Assembly (NCBI GenBank): GCA_008015835.1
Contig: SSGH01000020.1
Span: 1 to 64,000, forward strand
From: Lysobacter sp.
GTDB lineage: Bacteria > Pseudomonadota > Gammaproteobacteria > Xanthomonadales > Xanthomonadaceae
Length of the DNA stretch: 64,000 nucleotides
Direction: 5' to 3'
Position numbers and translations under genes: made by a program. Positions 8,432-19,100 of this stretch are shown here, one piece after another. Each line of letters opens with the position of its first letter. Within the stretch, counting starts at the first letter, position 1. Below the pieces are notes generated by a model that saw nothing but the letters and a program-made list of their open reading frames with translations, did no database searches and was not told the DNA's origin.

Positions 8432-9373
8432 TCAAAAAATCTCGCCGACGCAGCAGCGCAGCGAGCCGCCGGCCGCTTCGATCGCGTCCAGGGCCACGCT
8501 GCGAATCTCGAATCCGGCCGCGGCGATCCCCGCGCGGGCCGCGGGCGATAGCGCATCGGCGGCGGTGGCGCTCATCCAGACGCTGTCGGGGCTTAGCGCG
8601 ATGGCGTTGCCGGCATAGGCCGCGCGTTCGGCGGGCAAAAGCGCGATCGCATGCGGCGCGTACAGCGCGGCGATGGCGTCGGCGACGGCGCGATCGGCGA
8701 AACCATCCGGGCACAGCAAGACCGCGCGCCCGGCCAATGCCGCCAGCACCACGTTGGTGTGGTATTCGCCCGGGTCCAGATCGAACAGCAGCGTCGCCCG
8801 TAAGCCGAAGGCCGCGTGCATCCGCGCCGCGCCGGTGGCGTCGCAACGTTCGGAGAGGCCGCAAAAGCCGAGGCCGCGCGCGCGATCCACGACCAGCGCG
8901 CCGGTCAATTCGCAGGGATGCGGCTGCGGGGACAGGTCGATTTCCTCGCAGCCCAGCGCATCGCGAAAAAAGCCGCGGATGTCCCGACGCTCCGCTTCGC
9001 GTCGGCGCACGGCGTGACGCATGCGGCCGACGATCAGCCGCGGCCGCGAATTCGCGCCGGTGCGTGCGTCGCCGCGCGCGGTCGCGAAGACGTTGTTCGG
9101 GAACACCGCGTCGGGCGTCGCGGGGTCGCCGGCGAAGCAGATCGTCGGCAAGCAGGCCGAGAGCGCGCGCTGCAGGTCGCGATGCTGCATCGAGGCGCGC
9201 GCGGCGTCGAACGCGTCGGCCTCGGCCATGTAGCGATTGTCGCGCGCGGATTCCTCGGCGAGGACGAAGCCGTCGGGCGCGACCAGGAATGCCGCTTTCG
9301 CCGTCGCCGGGCCGAAATCGGGCGCGCAGTCGCGGGCGAAGGCGATAAATGCGTCGATGTCTCGGGTCAGCAT
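8432..9373 (-). CDS. Arginine deiminase-superfamily enzyme (amidinotransferase/DDAH-like)
   Basis: 313 residues. The guanidino-group-modifying fold is visible: PNNVF (92-96), HPCELTGALVVDR (152-164), CGLSERCD (171-178), the active-site His in EYHTNVVL (His205) and a C-terminal GGSLRCC with the catalytic Cys at 307 or 308. These match the CtlX / dimethylarginine dimethylaminohydrolase-like branch annotated in many proteobacteria as arginine deiminase-related. The likely reaction is hydrolysis of a guanidino compound by a Cys-His pair; the real substrate is unknown. No other arginine gene is adjacent. 58 bases separate its stop end from the N-terminal side of the intergenic stretch 8248-8431, which holds a T8 run but no gene. 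Confidence 0.82.
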   Translation of the reverse strand: MLTRDIDAFIAFARDCAPDFGPATAKAAFLVAPDGFVLAEESARDNRYMAEADAFDAARASMQHRDLQRALSACLPTICFAGDPATPDAVFPNNVFATARGDARTGANSRPRLIVGRMRHAVRRREAERRDIRGFFRDALGCEEIDLSPQPHPCELTGALVVDRARGLGFCGLSERCDATGAARMHAAFGLRATLLFDLDPGEYHTNVVLAALAGRAVLLCPDGFADRAVADAIAALYAPHAIALLPAERAAYAGNAIALSPDSVWMSATAADALSPAARAGIAAAGFEIRSVALDAIEAAGGSLRCCVGEIF

Positions 9374-9460
9374 CGTGGCCTCGGTCGGTTGCGGCGGATC
9401 ATGCGGATGATGCGAATCGAGCAGCGTGCGAGCGGCGTTCGAGCAAGGATCGAATGGTGC

Positions 9461-10480
9461 TCAGGCCGCGATGTCGCCGTAACGCTCGGTCACGGCCAGC
9501 GCGCGTTCGATCAGCGTCCAATCGGCGCCGGGGCGATGCGCGTACTCGCTCAGAATCTGCCGGAACGCGCGGCCGCCGCGTTCGCCGTGGAACAGACCGA
9601 GGATATGCCGCGTCATCCGCTTCAACGGCACGCCGCGCGCGAGTTGCGCTTCGACGTAAGGGCGCCACGCGCGCAGCAGCGCGCCGCGCGCGAGCGGGGC
9701 GGGATCGCTCTGCGACTCGCCGAACCACGCGCAGTCCAGCCGATGCAGCAGATACGGGTCGTGATACGCCGCGCGGCCGAGCATCGCGCCGTCGACATGC
9801 GCCAGATGCGCGGTCGCGGCGTCGAGGTCGGCGATGCCGCCGTTGACGACGACCTGCAGCGTCGGGCGCTCGCGCTTGAGCCGGTACGCCCAGTCGTAGC
9901 GCAGCGGCGGCACTTCGCGGTTTTCCTTCGGCGATAGCCCCTGCAGCCAGGCGTTGCGCGCATGCACGACGAACGTGCGGCAACCGGCCGCGGCCACCGT
10001 GTCGACGAAGCCGACGAAACGGTCCCACTCGTCATCGTCGTCCACGCCCAGCCGGCATTTCACCGTGACCGGCACCGTCGCAGGCACCGCGTCGATCATC
10101 GCCGCCACGCCTTCCGCCACCAAATCCGCTTCGCGCATCAAACACGCGCCGAAACGCCCGGCCTGCACGCGATCCGACGGGCAGCCGCAGTTGAGGTCGA
10201 TTTCGTCGAAACCGAAGTCCGCGCCGATGCGCGCGGCCTGCGCCAACGCCGCCGGCTCGCTGCCGCCGAGCTGCAGCGCGACCGGATGCTCGCTCGCATC
10301 CATCGCCAGCAACTGCGCGCGGTCGCCGTGGATCACCGCGTTGGCGTGCACCATTTCGGTGTACAGCCTCGCGTGCGGCGCCAGCGTGCGATGGAAACTG
10401 CGGCAATGGGTGTCCGTCCAGTCCATCATCGGCGCGACGGACAGGCGCAAGCGTTCGACGGGGATGGCGGGCGACGGCAT
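9461..10480 (-). CDS. dusA: tRNA-dihydrouridine(20/20a) synthase DusA
   Basis: 339 residues. The FMN-dependent TIM barrel begins LSVAPMMDWTDTHCRSFHR, where MMDWTD is typical of DusA. The catalytic cysteine lies in LNCGCPSDRVQAGRFGACLM, and VKCRLGVDD and VVNGGI are further conserved strands. It reduces uridines 20/20a in the tRNA D-loop. Length and motifs fit DusA rather than DusB or DusC. The ATG is complement 10478-10480. It is followed on the same strand, about 90 bases downstream, by the arginine-deiminase-like gene. Confidence 0.95.
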   Translation of the reverse strand: MPSPAIPVERLRLSVAPMMDWTDTHCRSFHRTLAPHARLYTEMVHANAVIHGDRAQLLAMDASEHPVALQLGGSEPAALAQAARIGADFGFDEIDLNCGCPSDRVQAGRFGACLMREADLVAEGVAAMIDAVPATVPVTVKCRLGVDDDDEWDRFVGFVDTVAAAGCRTFVVHARNAWLQGLSPKENREVPPLRYDWAYRLKRERPTLQVVVNGGIADLDAATAHLAHVDGAMLGRAAYHDPYLLHRLDCAWFGESQSDPAPLARGALLRAWRPYVEAQLARGVPLKRMTRHILGLFHGERGGRAFRQILSEYAHRPGADWTLIERALAVTERYGDIAA

Positions 10481-10654
10481 GCCGCCATGGTACCAGCCGG
10501 CCGCGTCGCCCCCGCCTCGCGCGACCGAGGCGCGCGATCGACATGCCCGTCGCGGCGCTGGGCTATGCTGTGCGCCGCGTCGTCGGCCGTAAGCGCGGCG
10601 ACGTCCGCCGATTCACTCGCCGCGCACGCGGTTTTTCTTGCGGGTTCTTCTTCG

Positions 10655-11587
10655 ATGAGCGATTCCGATTTCGCGAATATCCGGCGCTGGTTGGTCGAAC
10701 AGATTCGGGCCGGCTACAGCGCGAATTCCCTGCTGCAATCGATGCAGGACCGCGGCTGGGGGCGCGAACTGGCCCTGGGCTTGATCGCGCAGGCGATGGG
10801 CGACCGCGCGAAGGCCGATGCGACGGGCGACGACACGCTCGCGATCGCAGGCGCGACGGATTCGACCGCGACTGCGGCATCGGCCGCCGCAGAGCGCGCC
10901 GCGTCGCCCGCGTCGTCGTTGCCGCCCGCGGCCGCGGCGATGCCCGCGCCCATCGTCGGCGATGCGGTCGCCGTCGATCTCGGCGACCGCAAGGTCTCGG
11001 TGCTGATGGCGATGAAAGCGCCGCAGATCCTGCTGTTCGGCGATTTCCTCAGCAAGAACGAATGCGACCGTTTGATCGACACCGCGCGTCCGCGCATGCA
11101 GCGCTCGACCACCGCGGACCGGCAGACCGGCGTCGATCAAGTGGATGCGGTGCGGACCAGTCGCGGCATGTTCTTCGAGCGCGAAGAGACCCCGCTGGTG
11201 CGCGCGATCGAAGCGCGCATCGCGCGATTGCTGACGTGGCCGGTGCGGAACGGTGAGAACCTGCAGGTGCTGCATTACCGCCCCGGCGACCGCTACGAGC
11301 CGCATCACGATTATTTCGACCCGAACACGCTGGGCGCGCCGGCCTTGCTCTCGCGCGGCGGTCAGCGCATCGCGACCTTCCTGATGTATCTGCGCGAACC
11401 CGAACGCGGCGGCGACACCACGTTCCCCGAACTCGGCCTGCGCTTCGCCCCGAAACGCGGTTCCGCGCTGTATTTCGCCTACGAGCGCCCGCATCCGTCC
11501 ACCAAAACTCTGCACGGCGGCGCGCCGGTGATCGCCGGCGAAAAATGGGTGGCGACGAAATGGCTGCGGGAGCGGGAATTCGTCTGA
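10655..11587 (+). CDS. Prolyl 4-hydroxylase-like 2-oxoglutarate/Fe(II) oxygenase
   Basis: 310 residues. An N-terminal helical part (1-45), an Ala/Thr-rich low-complexity linker (about 60-100) and a C-terminal P4Hc double-stranded beta-helix (about 125-305). The Fe(II) ligands are His217 and Asp219 (YEPHHDYFDP) and distal His287 (KTLHGGAPV); Lys297 (GEKWVATKW) is placed to bind 2-oxoglutarate. DTTFPELGLRF is characteristic of bacterial prolyl 4-hydroxylases. Such enzymes hydroxylate proline, for example in EF-Tu in some bacteria; the substrate here is unknown. No signal peptide is seen, so it is probably cytosolic. It converges on tex with an 18-base gap. An upstream in-frame extension is not convincing. 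Confidence 0.88.
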   Translation: MSDSDFANIRRWLVEQIRAGYSANSLLQSMQDRGWGRELALGLIAQAMGDRAKADATGDDTLAIAGATDSTATAASAAAERAASPASSLPPAAAAMPAPIVGDAVAVDLGDRKVSVLMAMKAPQILLFGDFLSKNECDRLIDTARPRMQRSTTADRQTGVDQVDAVRTSRGMFFEREETPLVRAIEARIARLLTWPVRNGENLQVLHYRPGDRYEPHHDYFDPNTLGAPALLSRGGQRIATFLMYLREPERGGDTTFPELGLRFAPKRGSALYFAYERPHPSTKTLHGGAPVIAGEKWVATKWLREREFV

Positions 11588-11605
11588 GGCCGACGCCTCG
11601 CCGAT

Positions 11606-14020
11606 TCAGCGCTTCAGCGCGCGCAGCGCATCGGCCATCGCGGTGTTCGCCGGGGGCGCGCTTTGGCCGGGGCGCGGTTTCGGCGCACCGCTGCGCGGGG
11701 CGTGCGCGTCGTTGCGCGGTCGGCCGCGCGTGGCGTCATTCGCACCCGCGCCACCGCGTTCCTCGCGCTTTCCGCCGCGGCTCTCGCCCGGCGTGTCGTC
11801 GAGGCGGCGAGTCAGCGCGATGCGTTTGCGCGGCACGTCCACGTCCATCACTTTCACTTTCACCACATCGCCGACCTTCACCACATCGCGCGGGTCTTTG
11901 ACGAATTTGTCGGCCAGCGCGGAGATATGCACCAGACCGTCCTGGTGCACGCCGATGTCCACGAACGCGCCGAACGCGGCCACATTCGTCACCACACCCT
12001 CCAGCACCATGCCGGGCCGCAAATCGGCGATGCTGTCGATGCCGTCGGCGAAGCGCGCGGCTTTGAATTCCGGGCGCGGGTCTCGGCCTGGTTTTTCCAA
12101 CTCTTTGACGATGTCGCGCACGGTCGGCAGGCCGAAACGTTCGTCGGTGAATTGTTCGAGCTTCAGCTCGCGCAGCGTGCTGCCGTCGCCGATCAACTGC
12201 GCCACCGGACGCCCGCAGGCCTTCACGATGCGTTCGACGACCGGATAGGCTTCGGGATGCACCGCCGACGCGTCGAGCGGTTCATCGCCGCCTGCGATGC
12301 GCAGGAAGCCGGCGCACTGCTCGAAGGTTTTCTCGCCGAGCCGCGGCACCTTCAGCAATTCACGACGCGATGCGAACGCGCCGTTGGCGTCGCGATACGC
12401 GACGATGTTCTCTGCGACCGACGACGACAGCCCCGACACGCGCGACAACAGCGGCGCCGAGGCGGTGTTCACGAACACGCCGACCGCGTTCACGCAGTCC
12501 TCGACTTTCGCGTCGAGCGAGCGTGCCAACGCATACGGGTTCACGTCGTGTTGGTACTGACCGACGCCGATCGCCTTCGGTTCGATCTTCACCAATTCCG
12601 CCAGCGGGTCCTGCAGACGCCGCGCGATCGACACCGCGCCGCGCAGGCTCACGTCGAGATTCGGGAATTCGCGCGCCGCGAGTTCCGACGCCGAATACAC
12701 CGATGCGCCGGCTTCGCTGACGACGACTTTGGCGAGTTTCAGCTCCGGATGCTTCGCGATCAGTTCGCCCGCGAGTTTGTCGGTCTCGCGCGAGGCGGTG
12801 CCGTTGCCGATCGCGATCAATTCGACCTTGTGTTCGGCGCAGAGTTTTTTCAGCGACGCGAGCGAGGCGTCCCACTGTCGTCTCGGTTCGTGCGGATAGA
12901 TCGTGTCGGTCGCGACCACTTTGCCGGTGGCGTCGATCACCGCGACCTTCACGCCCGTGCGTAGGCCCGGATCGAGCCCGAGCGTCGCGCGCGGGCCGGC
13001 CGGCGCGGCCAGCAGCAGATCCTTCAAGTTGTCGCCGAACACCGCGATCGCTTCGGTCTCGGCTTTTTCGCGCGCCGCCGCGATCAAGTCGAGCGACAAC
13101 GTCACCAGCAAACGGCCGCGCCACGCCAAGCGGCAGGTGTCGGTCAACCACTTGTCCGCGGCGCGACCGCGCGCGGCGATGCCAGCGGCCAACGCGACGC
13201 GGCCTTCGGCGTAGGCATGACCTTGTTCGATGTCGGTCGTGGGCTCCAGATCGAACGACAGCATCTCTTCGCGACGCCCGCGCAGCAGCGCGAGCATGCG
13301 GTGCGAGGGAATCTTCGCCAAGGCTTCGCTGTGGTCGAAATAATCGCGGAATTTTTCGCCCGCGGCCTCTTTGCCCGGCAGCACTTTCGCGCGCAGCACG
13401 CCATTGTGCTGCAGCCATTGGCGCAGCTCGCCGACGAGCGCGGCGTTCTCGCCGAAACGCTCGATCAGAATCGCGCGCGCGCCGTCCAGCGCGGCGGCGA
13501 CATCGGCCACGCCCTTGTCGGTATCGACGAACGCGCTCGCGCGTTCTTCCGGCGCGACCGACGGATCGGCGAGGATCGCGTCGGCCAGCGGTTCCAATCC
13601 GGCTTCGCGCGCGATCTGCGCCTTCGTGCGCCGCCTGGGTTTATACGGCAGATACAGATCTTCCAGCCGCGATTTGCTATCCGCCGCGAGCAGATCGCCG
13701 AGCAGCGCTTTCGTCAGCTTGCCCTGCTCGGCGATCGACGCAAGGATCGCATCGCGACGGTCTTCCATCTCGCGCAGATACGTCAACCGCGCTTCGAGAT
13801 CGCGCAACTGCGTATCGTCCAGACCGCCGGTGACCTCCTTGCGATAGCGCGCGATGAACGGCACCGTCGCGCCCTCGTCCAGCAATTCCACCGCCGCGCG
13901 GACTTGTGCGGGTTTCGCGGCGATTTCGGCGGCGATGGTCTCGGCGATCTGCGCGGCGATCGCGGTGGGGGAACGGGTGGGGGCTTGGAGAACGTCGGGC
14001 GCTGCGGCGGTGCTGGGCAT
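11606..14020 (-). CDS. tex: Tex family RNA-binding transcription accessory protein
   Basis: 804 residues, the usual length. The N-terminal Tex helical region contains [17 protein letters not shown]. The YqgF-like RNase fold is at about 340-460 ([17 protein letters not shown]). The helix-hairpin-helix region is around 500-570 ([10 protein letters not shown]-like, [17 protein letters not shown]). An S1 RNA-binding domain is at about 665-735 ([28 protein letters not shown]). The C-terminal tail is low complexity and rich in Arg, Gly and Pro. Tex is a conserved nucleic-acid-binding protein linked to transcription and toxin-gene expression in some pathogens. It is transcribed alone. Confidence 0.95.
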   Translation of the reverse strand: MPSTAAAPDVLQAPTRSPTAIAAQIAETIAAEIAAKPAQVRAAVELLDEGATVPFIARYRKEVTGGLDDTQLRDLEARLTYLREMEDRRDAILASIAEQGKLTKALLGDLLAADSKSRLEDLYLPYKPRRRTKAQIAREAGLEPLADAILADPSVAPEERASAFVDTDKGVADVAAALDGARAILIERFGENAALVGELRQWLQHNGVLRAKVLPGKEAAGEKFRDYFDHSEALAKIPSHRMLALLRGRREEMLSFDLEPTTDIEQGHAYAEGRVALAAGIAARGRAADKWLTDTCRLAWRGRLLVTLSLDLIAAAREKAETEAIAVFGDNLKDLLLAAPAGPRATLGLDPGLRTGVKVAVIDATGKVVATDTIYPHEPRRQWDASLASLKKLCAEHKVELIAIGNGTASRETDKLAGELIAKHPELKLAKVVVSEAGASVYSASELAAREFPNLDVSLRGAVSIARRLQDPLAELVKIEPKAIGVGQYQHDVNPYALARSLDAKVEDCVNAVGVFVNTASAPLLSRVSGLSSSVAENIVAYRDANGAFASRRELLKVPRLGEKTFEQCAGFLRIAGGDEPLDASAVHPEAYPVVERIVKACGRPVAQLIGDGSTLRELKLEQFTDERFGLPTVRDIVKELEKPGRDPRPEFKAARFADGIDSIADLRPGMVLEGVVTNVAAFGAFVDIGVHQDGLVHISALADKFVKDPRDVVKVGDVVKVKVMDVDVPRKRIALTRRLDDTPGESRGGKREERGGAGANDATRGRPRNDAHAPRSGAPKPRPGQSAPPANTAMADALRALKR

Positions 14021-14370
14021 CGGGACTTCATGCGGCGGGCAAAGAAGTCCGATTGTCGCCGGCTACGCGAAGACAGTACAGGCTGGCGCCGACGCGCGGG
14101 ATGTGCTCCGCGTTGCGCGGAGGGGAGTGATCGAAACCTCGTGATCCTGCGTCGAAGTGCAGAACGACATTCATTCTCCGCGCATGCGCTCGCATTCATG
14201 TTCATGTTCGGAGGGCGTTTCGCACGGATGCGAGCCCCCCGCCTCGCATCGAGGTCGCGTCGGTTGACAGCACTTTGCCGTTGTGGGACACATGAGAACG
14301 ATGCGCGTCATGCGCGATGTCGTGGATCGTGGTTACCCAAAAGCATCTTCAAGGATTCGAGGAGACAAAC
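14021..14370. other. Intergenic region between divergent tex and the HDWE protein gene
   Basis: 350 bases without a convincing gene. A perfect -35 consensus TTGACA is at 14264-14269, but no good -10 follows at the right distance. GAGGAGA at 14359-14365 is the ribosome-binding site of the next gene. Nothing else is recognised. The stretch is visibly less G+C-rich than the neighbouring genes. Confidence 0.5.
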
Positions 14371-16098
14371 ATGAATGTAATCTCTCGTTATGAGACGAAT
14401 GCGCTATCGGGCGGATTCGTCCTTCCCGTCGTCGCGCTACGCTGGTTGTTGACTGCGCTGGTGCTGCTGGCCGCCACGTTACCGACGTGGAATGTTCACG
14501 CGCAGCCATGGTTGTTGACCCAGGCCGAACGCAAGGCATACCTGCAGTATTACGCGCCTGTGATCATGCAGCGCGCCGAAGAGAACAGCAGCAAGAAGGG
14601 ACGCGACTGGATATCCAATTACGATTTCGACCGCGATGGCAATTTCGCCAACAACCGCTACACCTGGCCGAATCTGCTGCCGCAGTACATCGCCGCGTCC
14701 GCGGCCGGATCGGGCGCCTATCAGCATTGGCGCATCCGACCCACGCTGTACGCGTCCGCGATCGAATTCATGGACGGCAACAACAAGGCGCTTGCGCTGC
14801 TTTACCACGTCTACCATCCGGTGGACAAAAAGGCCAACGAGATCCACGACTGGGAGCGCATCGAGATCGTGGTGCGCGGTGCGACCGGCGTGCCGGGCGA
14901 GGTCGGTGAATACGTAGGTCATGTCACAATCACTAGTCACAAGGACCATGTGATGCGCAGCTACGGCAGCCCCGACCTCAATTTCATGCAGGTGGCGGGC
15001 GGCAAGCACGCGATGATCTGGCAGGCCGACGAGGACAACACCGAACTCGGGACCCATGGGCATGAACTGCATTTCGTGCAGGATGCGTACAGCACCATCA
15101 GCGCACGCGTGGCGGCCGGGAATTCGGCCGAGGTCGAAGTCACGAACGACGACGACAAGTCGGTGCATTACGTCTGGGTACCTGAAACTTCGGCCGCCGC
15201 AGTGTCCGCATGGAACGCGCAGTCGATCAGTTACGCCAACGCCAATAATCTGGCGGCAGGGCGCGACGATACGGTCTCGTGGCCGCTGGTCAAGCGCATC
15301 ACCTACGAACTGCAGGATCTGGCCGATGTGTTCGGCGGCCAGTGGTCGGGTGCGAACTGGTCGCTGAACTGGACGTCAGGGCAGTACGCCGACATCCTGC
15401 TAGACACCCCGATCGTGAACGAGCTCGGTCAGGTGGAAGTGCCGACCGGCCTGCAGCGGTTCTATGTGCTCTCGCGGGACACCTCCAGCGCCAGCCAGAC
15501 CGATGGTCGCGATGGCGTTCTCGGCAAGGACTGGTTCTGGGGCGGTTACTCGGCCGAAACCAACGCCGACACCATCTCCGGTTCCGACAAGCTGGACGGT
15601 TACGGCGGCGCCGGCCGCGACAGCTACAACCGCAATCGCGCCGATGCCAGCGGCGATTACGCTTCGCTCGGCGCGTACTGGCGTCAGCATGATTTCCTGG
15701 TCCATTCCGGCGGCATCGATACGCGCGAGCACTACGAAGCGGGGCAGTGGCTGCTCAACGGTTGGCACCTATCGCAGAACGGCGGCTACGACGGTCGTTG
15801 GGCGCAGCTCTACGACGATCGCGTCGCCTACGAACCAGTGCAGCCGTTCACGGTGATCCTGCCGGTGCTCACCCGCGGCTGCGGCGCGACGATTATCGTG
15901 ACCGCACAGGTCAGCGGCGGTGTGCCGCCTTACAGCTTCGCCTGGAGCAATGTGCTGTGGTACTCCGCGGATGGCCGCTCGGCCGAAATAGCCAGTGGCG
16001 CGACGGCGACTCTGACGGTCTCTACCTCGAACGGGCAAAGCGCGACCCGCTCCGCCCGCAATGCAGTGGGTTGCGATCCCGGCGGTAGCCCGCGTTGA
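14371..16098 (+). CDS. Secreted protein with HDWE motif (NLP/Vps62-like) and C-terminal Ig-like domain
   Basis: 575 residues, starting at the ATG preceded by GGAG six bases upstream rather than at an in-frame ATG 54 bases earlier. A long signal peptide ends near residue 45 (LLAATLPTWNVHAQ). The mature protein has YDFDRDGNF (84-92), then ALLYHVYHPVDKK followed by HDWE at 159-162 and a beta-rich stretch (RIEIVVRG, VGHVTITSHKDH). This order (aromatic strand, HDWE, strand) recalls the metal-binding core of necrosis-inducing NLP proteins (GHRHDWE) and of Vps62-type domains. A THGHELHF segment follows near 228-235. The last 90 residues (GCGATIIVTAQVSGGVPPYSFAWSN) look like a PKD/SprB-like Ig domain. 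The family assignment is tentative, but secretion is clear. Confidence 0.7.
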   Translation: MNVISRYETNALSGGFVLPVVALRWLLTALVLLAATLPTWNVHAQPWLLTQAERKAYLQYYAPVIMQRAEENSSKKGRDWISNYDFDRDGNFANNRYTWPNLLPQYIAASAAGSGAYQHWRIRPTLYASAIEFMDGNNKALALLYHVYHPVDKKANEIHDWERIEIVVRGATGVPGEVGEYVGHVTITSHKDHVMRSYGSPDLNFMQVAGGKHAMIWQADEDNTELGTHGHELHFVQDAYSTISARVAAGNSAEVEVTNDDDKSVHYVWVPETSAAAVSAWNAQSISYANANNLAAGRDDTVSWPLVKRITYELQDLADVFGGQWSGANWSLNWTSGQYADILLDTPIVNELGQVEVPTGLQRFYVLSRDTSSASQTDGRDGVLGKDWFWGGYSAETNADTISGSDKLDGYGGAGRDSYNRNRADASGDYASLGAYWRQHDFLVHSGGIDTREHYEAGQWLLNGWHLSQNGGYDGRWAQLYDDRVAYEPVQPFTVILPVLTRGCGATIIVTAQVSGGVPPYSFAWSNVLWYSADGRSAEIASGATATLTVSTSNGQSATRSARNAVGCDPGGSPR

Positions 16099-16107
16099 CG
16101 CCTGAAG

Positions 16108-16138
16108 CGAAAAGCCCCGCAGTGAGCGGGGCTTTTCG
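16108..16138. terminator. Bidirectional terminator between the HDWE protein gene and putA
   Basis: A perfect 13-base-pair stem (16108-16120 with 16126-16138, loop AGTGA). The stem carries AAAA on the left and TTTT on the right, so it can terminate both converging transcripts. It starts 10 bases after the stop of the plus-strand gene and 24 bases before the putA stop. Confidence 0.9.
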
Positions 16139-16161
16139 GTATGACGATGTCGGGGCGCTGC

Positions 16162-19100
16162 TCAATCTCCCAACGTCAACAACGACGCATTCCCACCCGC
16201 CGCCGTCGTATTCACAGTGACCGTCTTCTCGGTCGCGAAGCGCGGCAGGTAGTGCGGGCCGCCGGCTTTGGGGCCGGTGCCGGAGAGGTTCTGGCCGCCG
16301 AAGGGTTGTACGCCGACGACGGCGCCGATCTGGTTGCGGTTGACGTAGACGTTGCCGACCTTCGCGCGTTGGGTGATGCGGTCGATGGTTTCGTCGATGC
16401 GCGAATGGATGCCGAGGGTCAGGCCGAAGCCGGTGGCGTTGATCGCGTCGATGACGGCGTCGAGTGCGTCGGCCTTCCAACGGATGACGTGCAGCGCGGG
16501 GCCGAAGTTTTCGCGGGTGAGCCGCGCGAGCGAGTCCAATTCCCACGCGCGCGGTGCGAAGAACGTGCCGTGGGCGACGCTGTCGTCGGTCTGCGCGACG
16601 GCGATGGGTGTCGCGATGGAGGTCATTTTCGCGGCGTGCTCTTCCAGCAGCTTCAGCGCGTCGGCGTCGATCACCGGGCCGACATCGGTGGACAGCAGGC
16701 CCGGATCGCCGACTTTCAGTTCGGCCATCGCGCCGGCGATCATCTGGATCACCTTGTCGGCGATGTCGTCCTGCACGAACAGCACGCGCGCGGCGGAGCA
16801 ACGCTGGCCGGCGGAGGTGAACGCGGAGGACAGCGCGTCTTTCACCAACTGCTCCGGCAGCGCGGAAGAGTCGGCGATCAGCGCGTTCTGACCGCCGGTT
16901 TCGGCGATCAGCACGCCGATCGCGCCGTCGCGCGCCGCCATGGCGCGGTTGATCGCGCGGGCGGTGTCGTTGGAGCCGGTGAAGGCGACGCCGGCCACGC
17001 GCGGGTCGCGGGTGAGCGCGGCGCCGACGGTCGCGCCGTCGCCGGGCACGAACTGCAGCACGGTCTCGGGCACCCCGGCTTCGTGCAGCAGCTTCACCGC
17101 GGCGTAACCGATCAGATTCGTCTGCTCCGCGGGTTTCGCGATCACGCTGTTGCCGGCGGCGAGCGCCGCGGCCACCTGGCCCATGAAAATCGCGAGCGGG
17201 AAATTCCACGGCGAAATGCACACGAACGCGCCGCGGCCGGAGAGTTGCAGTGTGTTGGATTCGCCGGTCGGGCCGGGCAGCGCTTCGGCGGCGAAGTGTT
17301 TGCGCGCTTGGGCGGCGTAATAGCGCAGGAAATCCACGGCTTCGCGCACTTCGGCGATGCCGTCGGGAATGGTTTTGCCGGCTTCTTTCGTGCACATCGC
17401 CATGTACTGCGGCATGCGCGCTTCGAGCAGGTTCGCGGCGTGTTCGAGAATCGCGGCGCGGCTGGCGGCGGGCGTGGCGTCCCAAGCCGGCTGCGCGGCG
17501 ACCGCGTTTTGCAGGGCTTTTTCGACGGTCGCGCTGTCGGCGGCCTGCCAATGGCCGACGATTTCCCGGCGATCGGCGGGGTTGGCGACGGCGATCTTCT
17601 CGCCGGAAGGCGTCGCGCCCGGCACCAGCGGCGCGGCGGTCCACGCGCCGGCGCCGGCGGCGTTGATCTGTTCGGCGAGCGCGCGCAGTTGCGCGTCGTT
17701 GGCGAGGTTGAGGCCCATGGAATTGTCTCGGTCGTTGCTCGAATCGAGCGCGATGAAGCTGCGGTACAGCGCCACCGGTTGCGGAATGCGCGGATGCGGG
17801 ATGCTGTCGAACGCCGACACGGTTTCCACGGGGTCGCGGATCAAGTCGTCGATCGACACGGTTTCGTCGGTGATGCGGTTGACGAAGCTGGAATTGGCGC
17901 CGTTTTCGAGCAAGCGACGCACCAGGTACGGCAGTAGGTCTTCGTGCGAACCCACCGGCGCGTAGACGCGGCAGGGCACGTTCAGGCGGTCGGCGGGGAT
18001 GACTTCGGCGTAGAGGTCGTCGCCCATGCCGTGGAGTTTTTGGAATTCGTATCTCGACGCCACGCCGGTCGCCGCATCTGCGCCCAGCACGGTCTTCGCC
18101 ATGCGATGGATCGCGGCGATGGTCTGCGCGTTGTGGGTGGCGAACATCGGGTACACGGCGTCGGTCGCGTTCAACAACCGCCGTGCGCAGGCTTGGTACG
18201 ACACGTCGGTGTTGGGCTTGCGCGTGAACACCGGATAGCCGGCTTGGCCGTCCACTTGCGCGCGTTTGACCTCGCTGTCCCAGTACGCGCCTTTGACCAA
18301 CCGTACCGGAATGCGTCGGTCCAGCGCGCGTGCGCGATCGACGATGAAATCGATCACGAACGGCGCGCGCTTCTGATACGCCTGCACCACGATGCCGAAA
18401 CCGTCCCAGCCGCGCAGGCTCTCGTCGGCCAGCACGCCGAAAATCAGATCGAGCGAGAGTTCGAGACGATCGGATTCTTCCGCGTCGATGGTCAGGCCGA
18501 TGCCGTAGCCTTTCGCCAGATGCGAAAGCTCCAGCAAGCGCGGACCGAGTTCGGCGAACACGCGTTCGCGCTTGGCATGCTCGTAGCGCGGATGCAGCGC
18601 GGACAGCTTGACCGAGATGCTGGGCGCGGCGAACACATCGCCGCCCACGAACCCGTCCTGGCCGCCGCTCTTGCCGATGGCGTGGATCGCTTTGCGGTAA
18701 GCGTCGAGATAGCGCAGCGCGTCTTTCGTGGTCAGCGCGCCTTCGCCCAGCATGTCGAAGGAATAGCGGTAGGCGGCGTTCTCGCCCTTGCGGCTGCGGC
18801 CGAGGGCTTCCTCGATCGTGCGGCCCATCACGAATTGGTGACCCATGATCCGCATGGCCTGGCGCACCGCGAGACGAATCACCGGCTCGCCGACGCGCCC
18901 GACCAGACGCTTGAAGGCGTTGTGGACGTCGCGCTTGGTGTCGTCGGCCAGATCGACTAGCTTGCCGGTCAGCATCAGGCCCCAGGTCGAGGCGTTGACC
19001 AGCACCGACTCGGATTGCCCCATATGCCGTTTCCAGTCGGCGTCGCCCAGCTTGTCGCGGATCAGCTTGTCGGCGGTGTCCTGGTCGGGGATGCGCAGCA

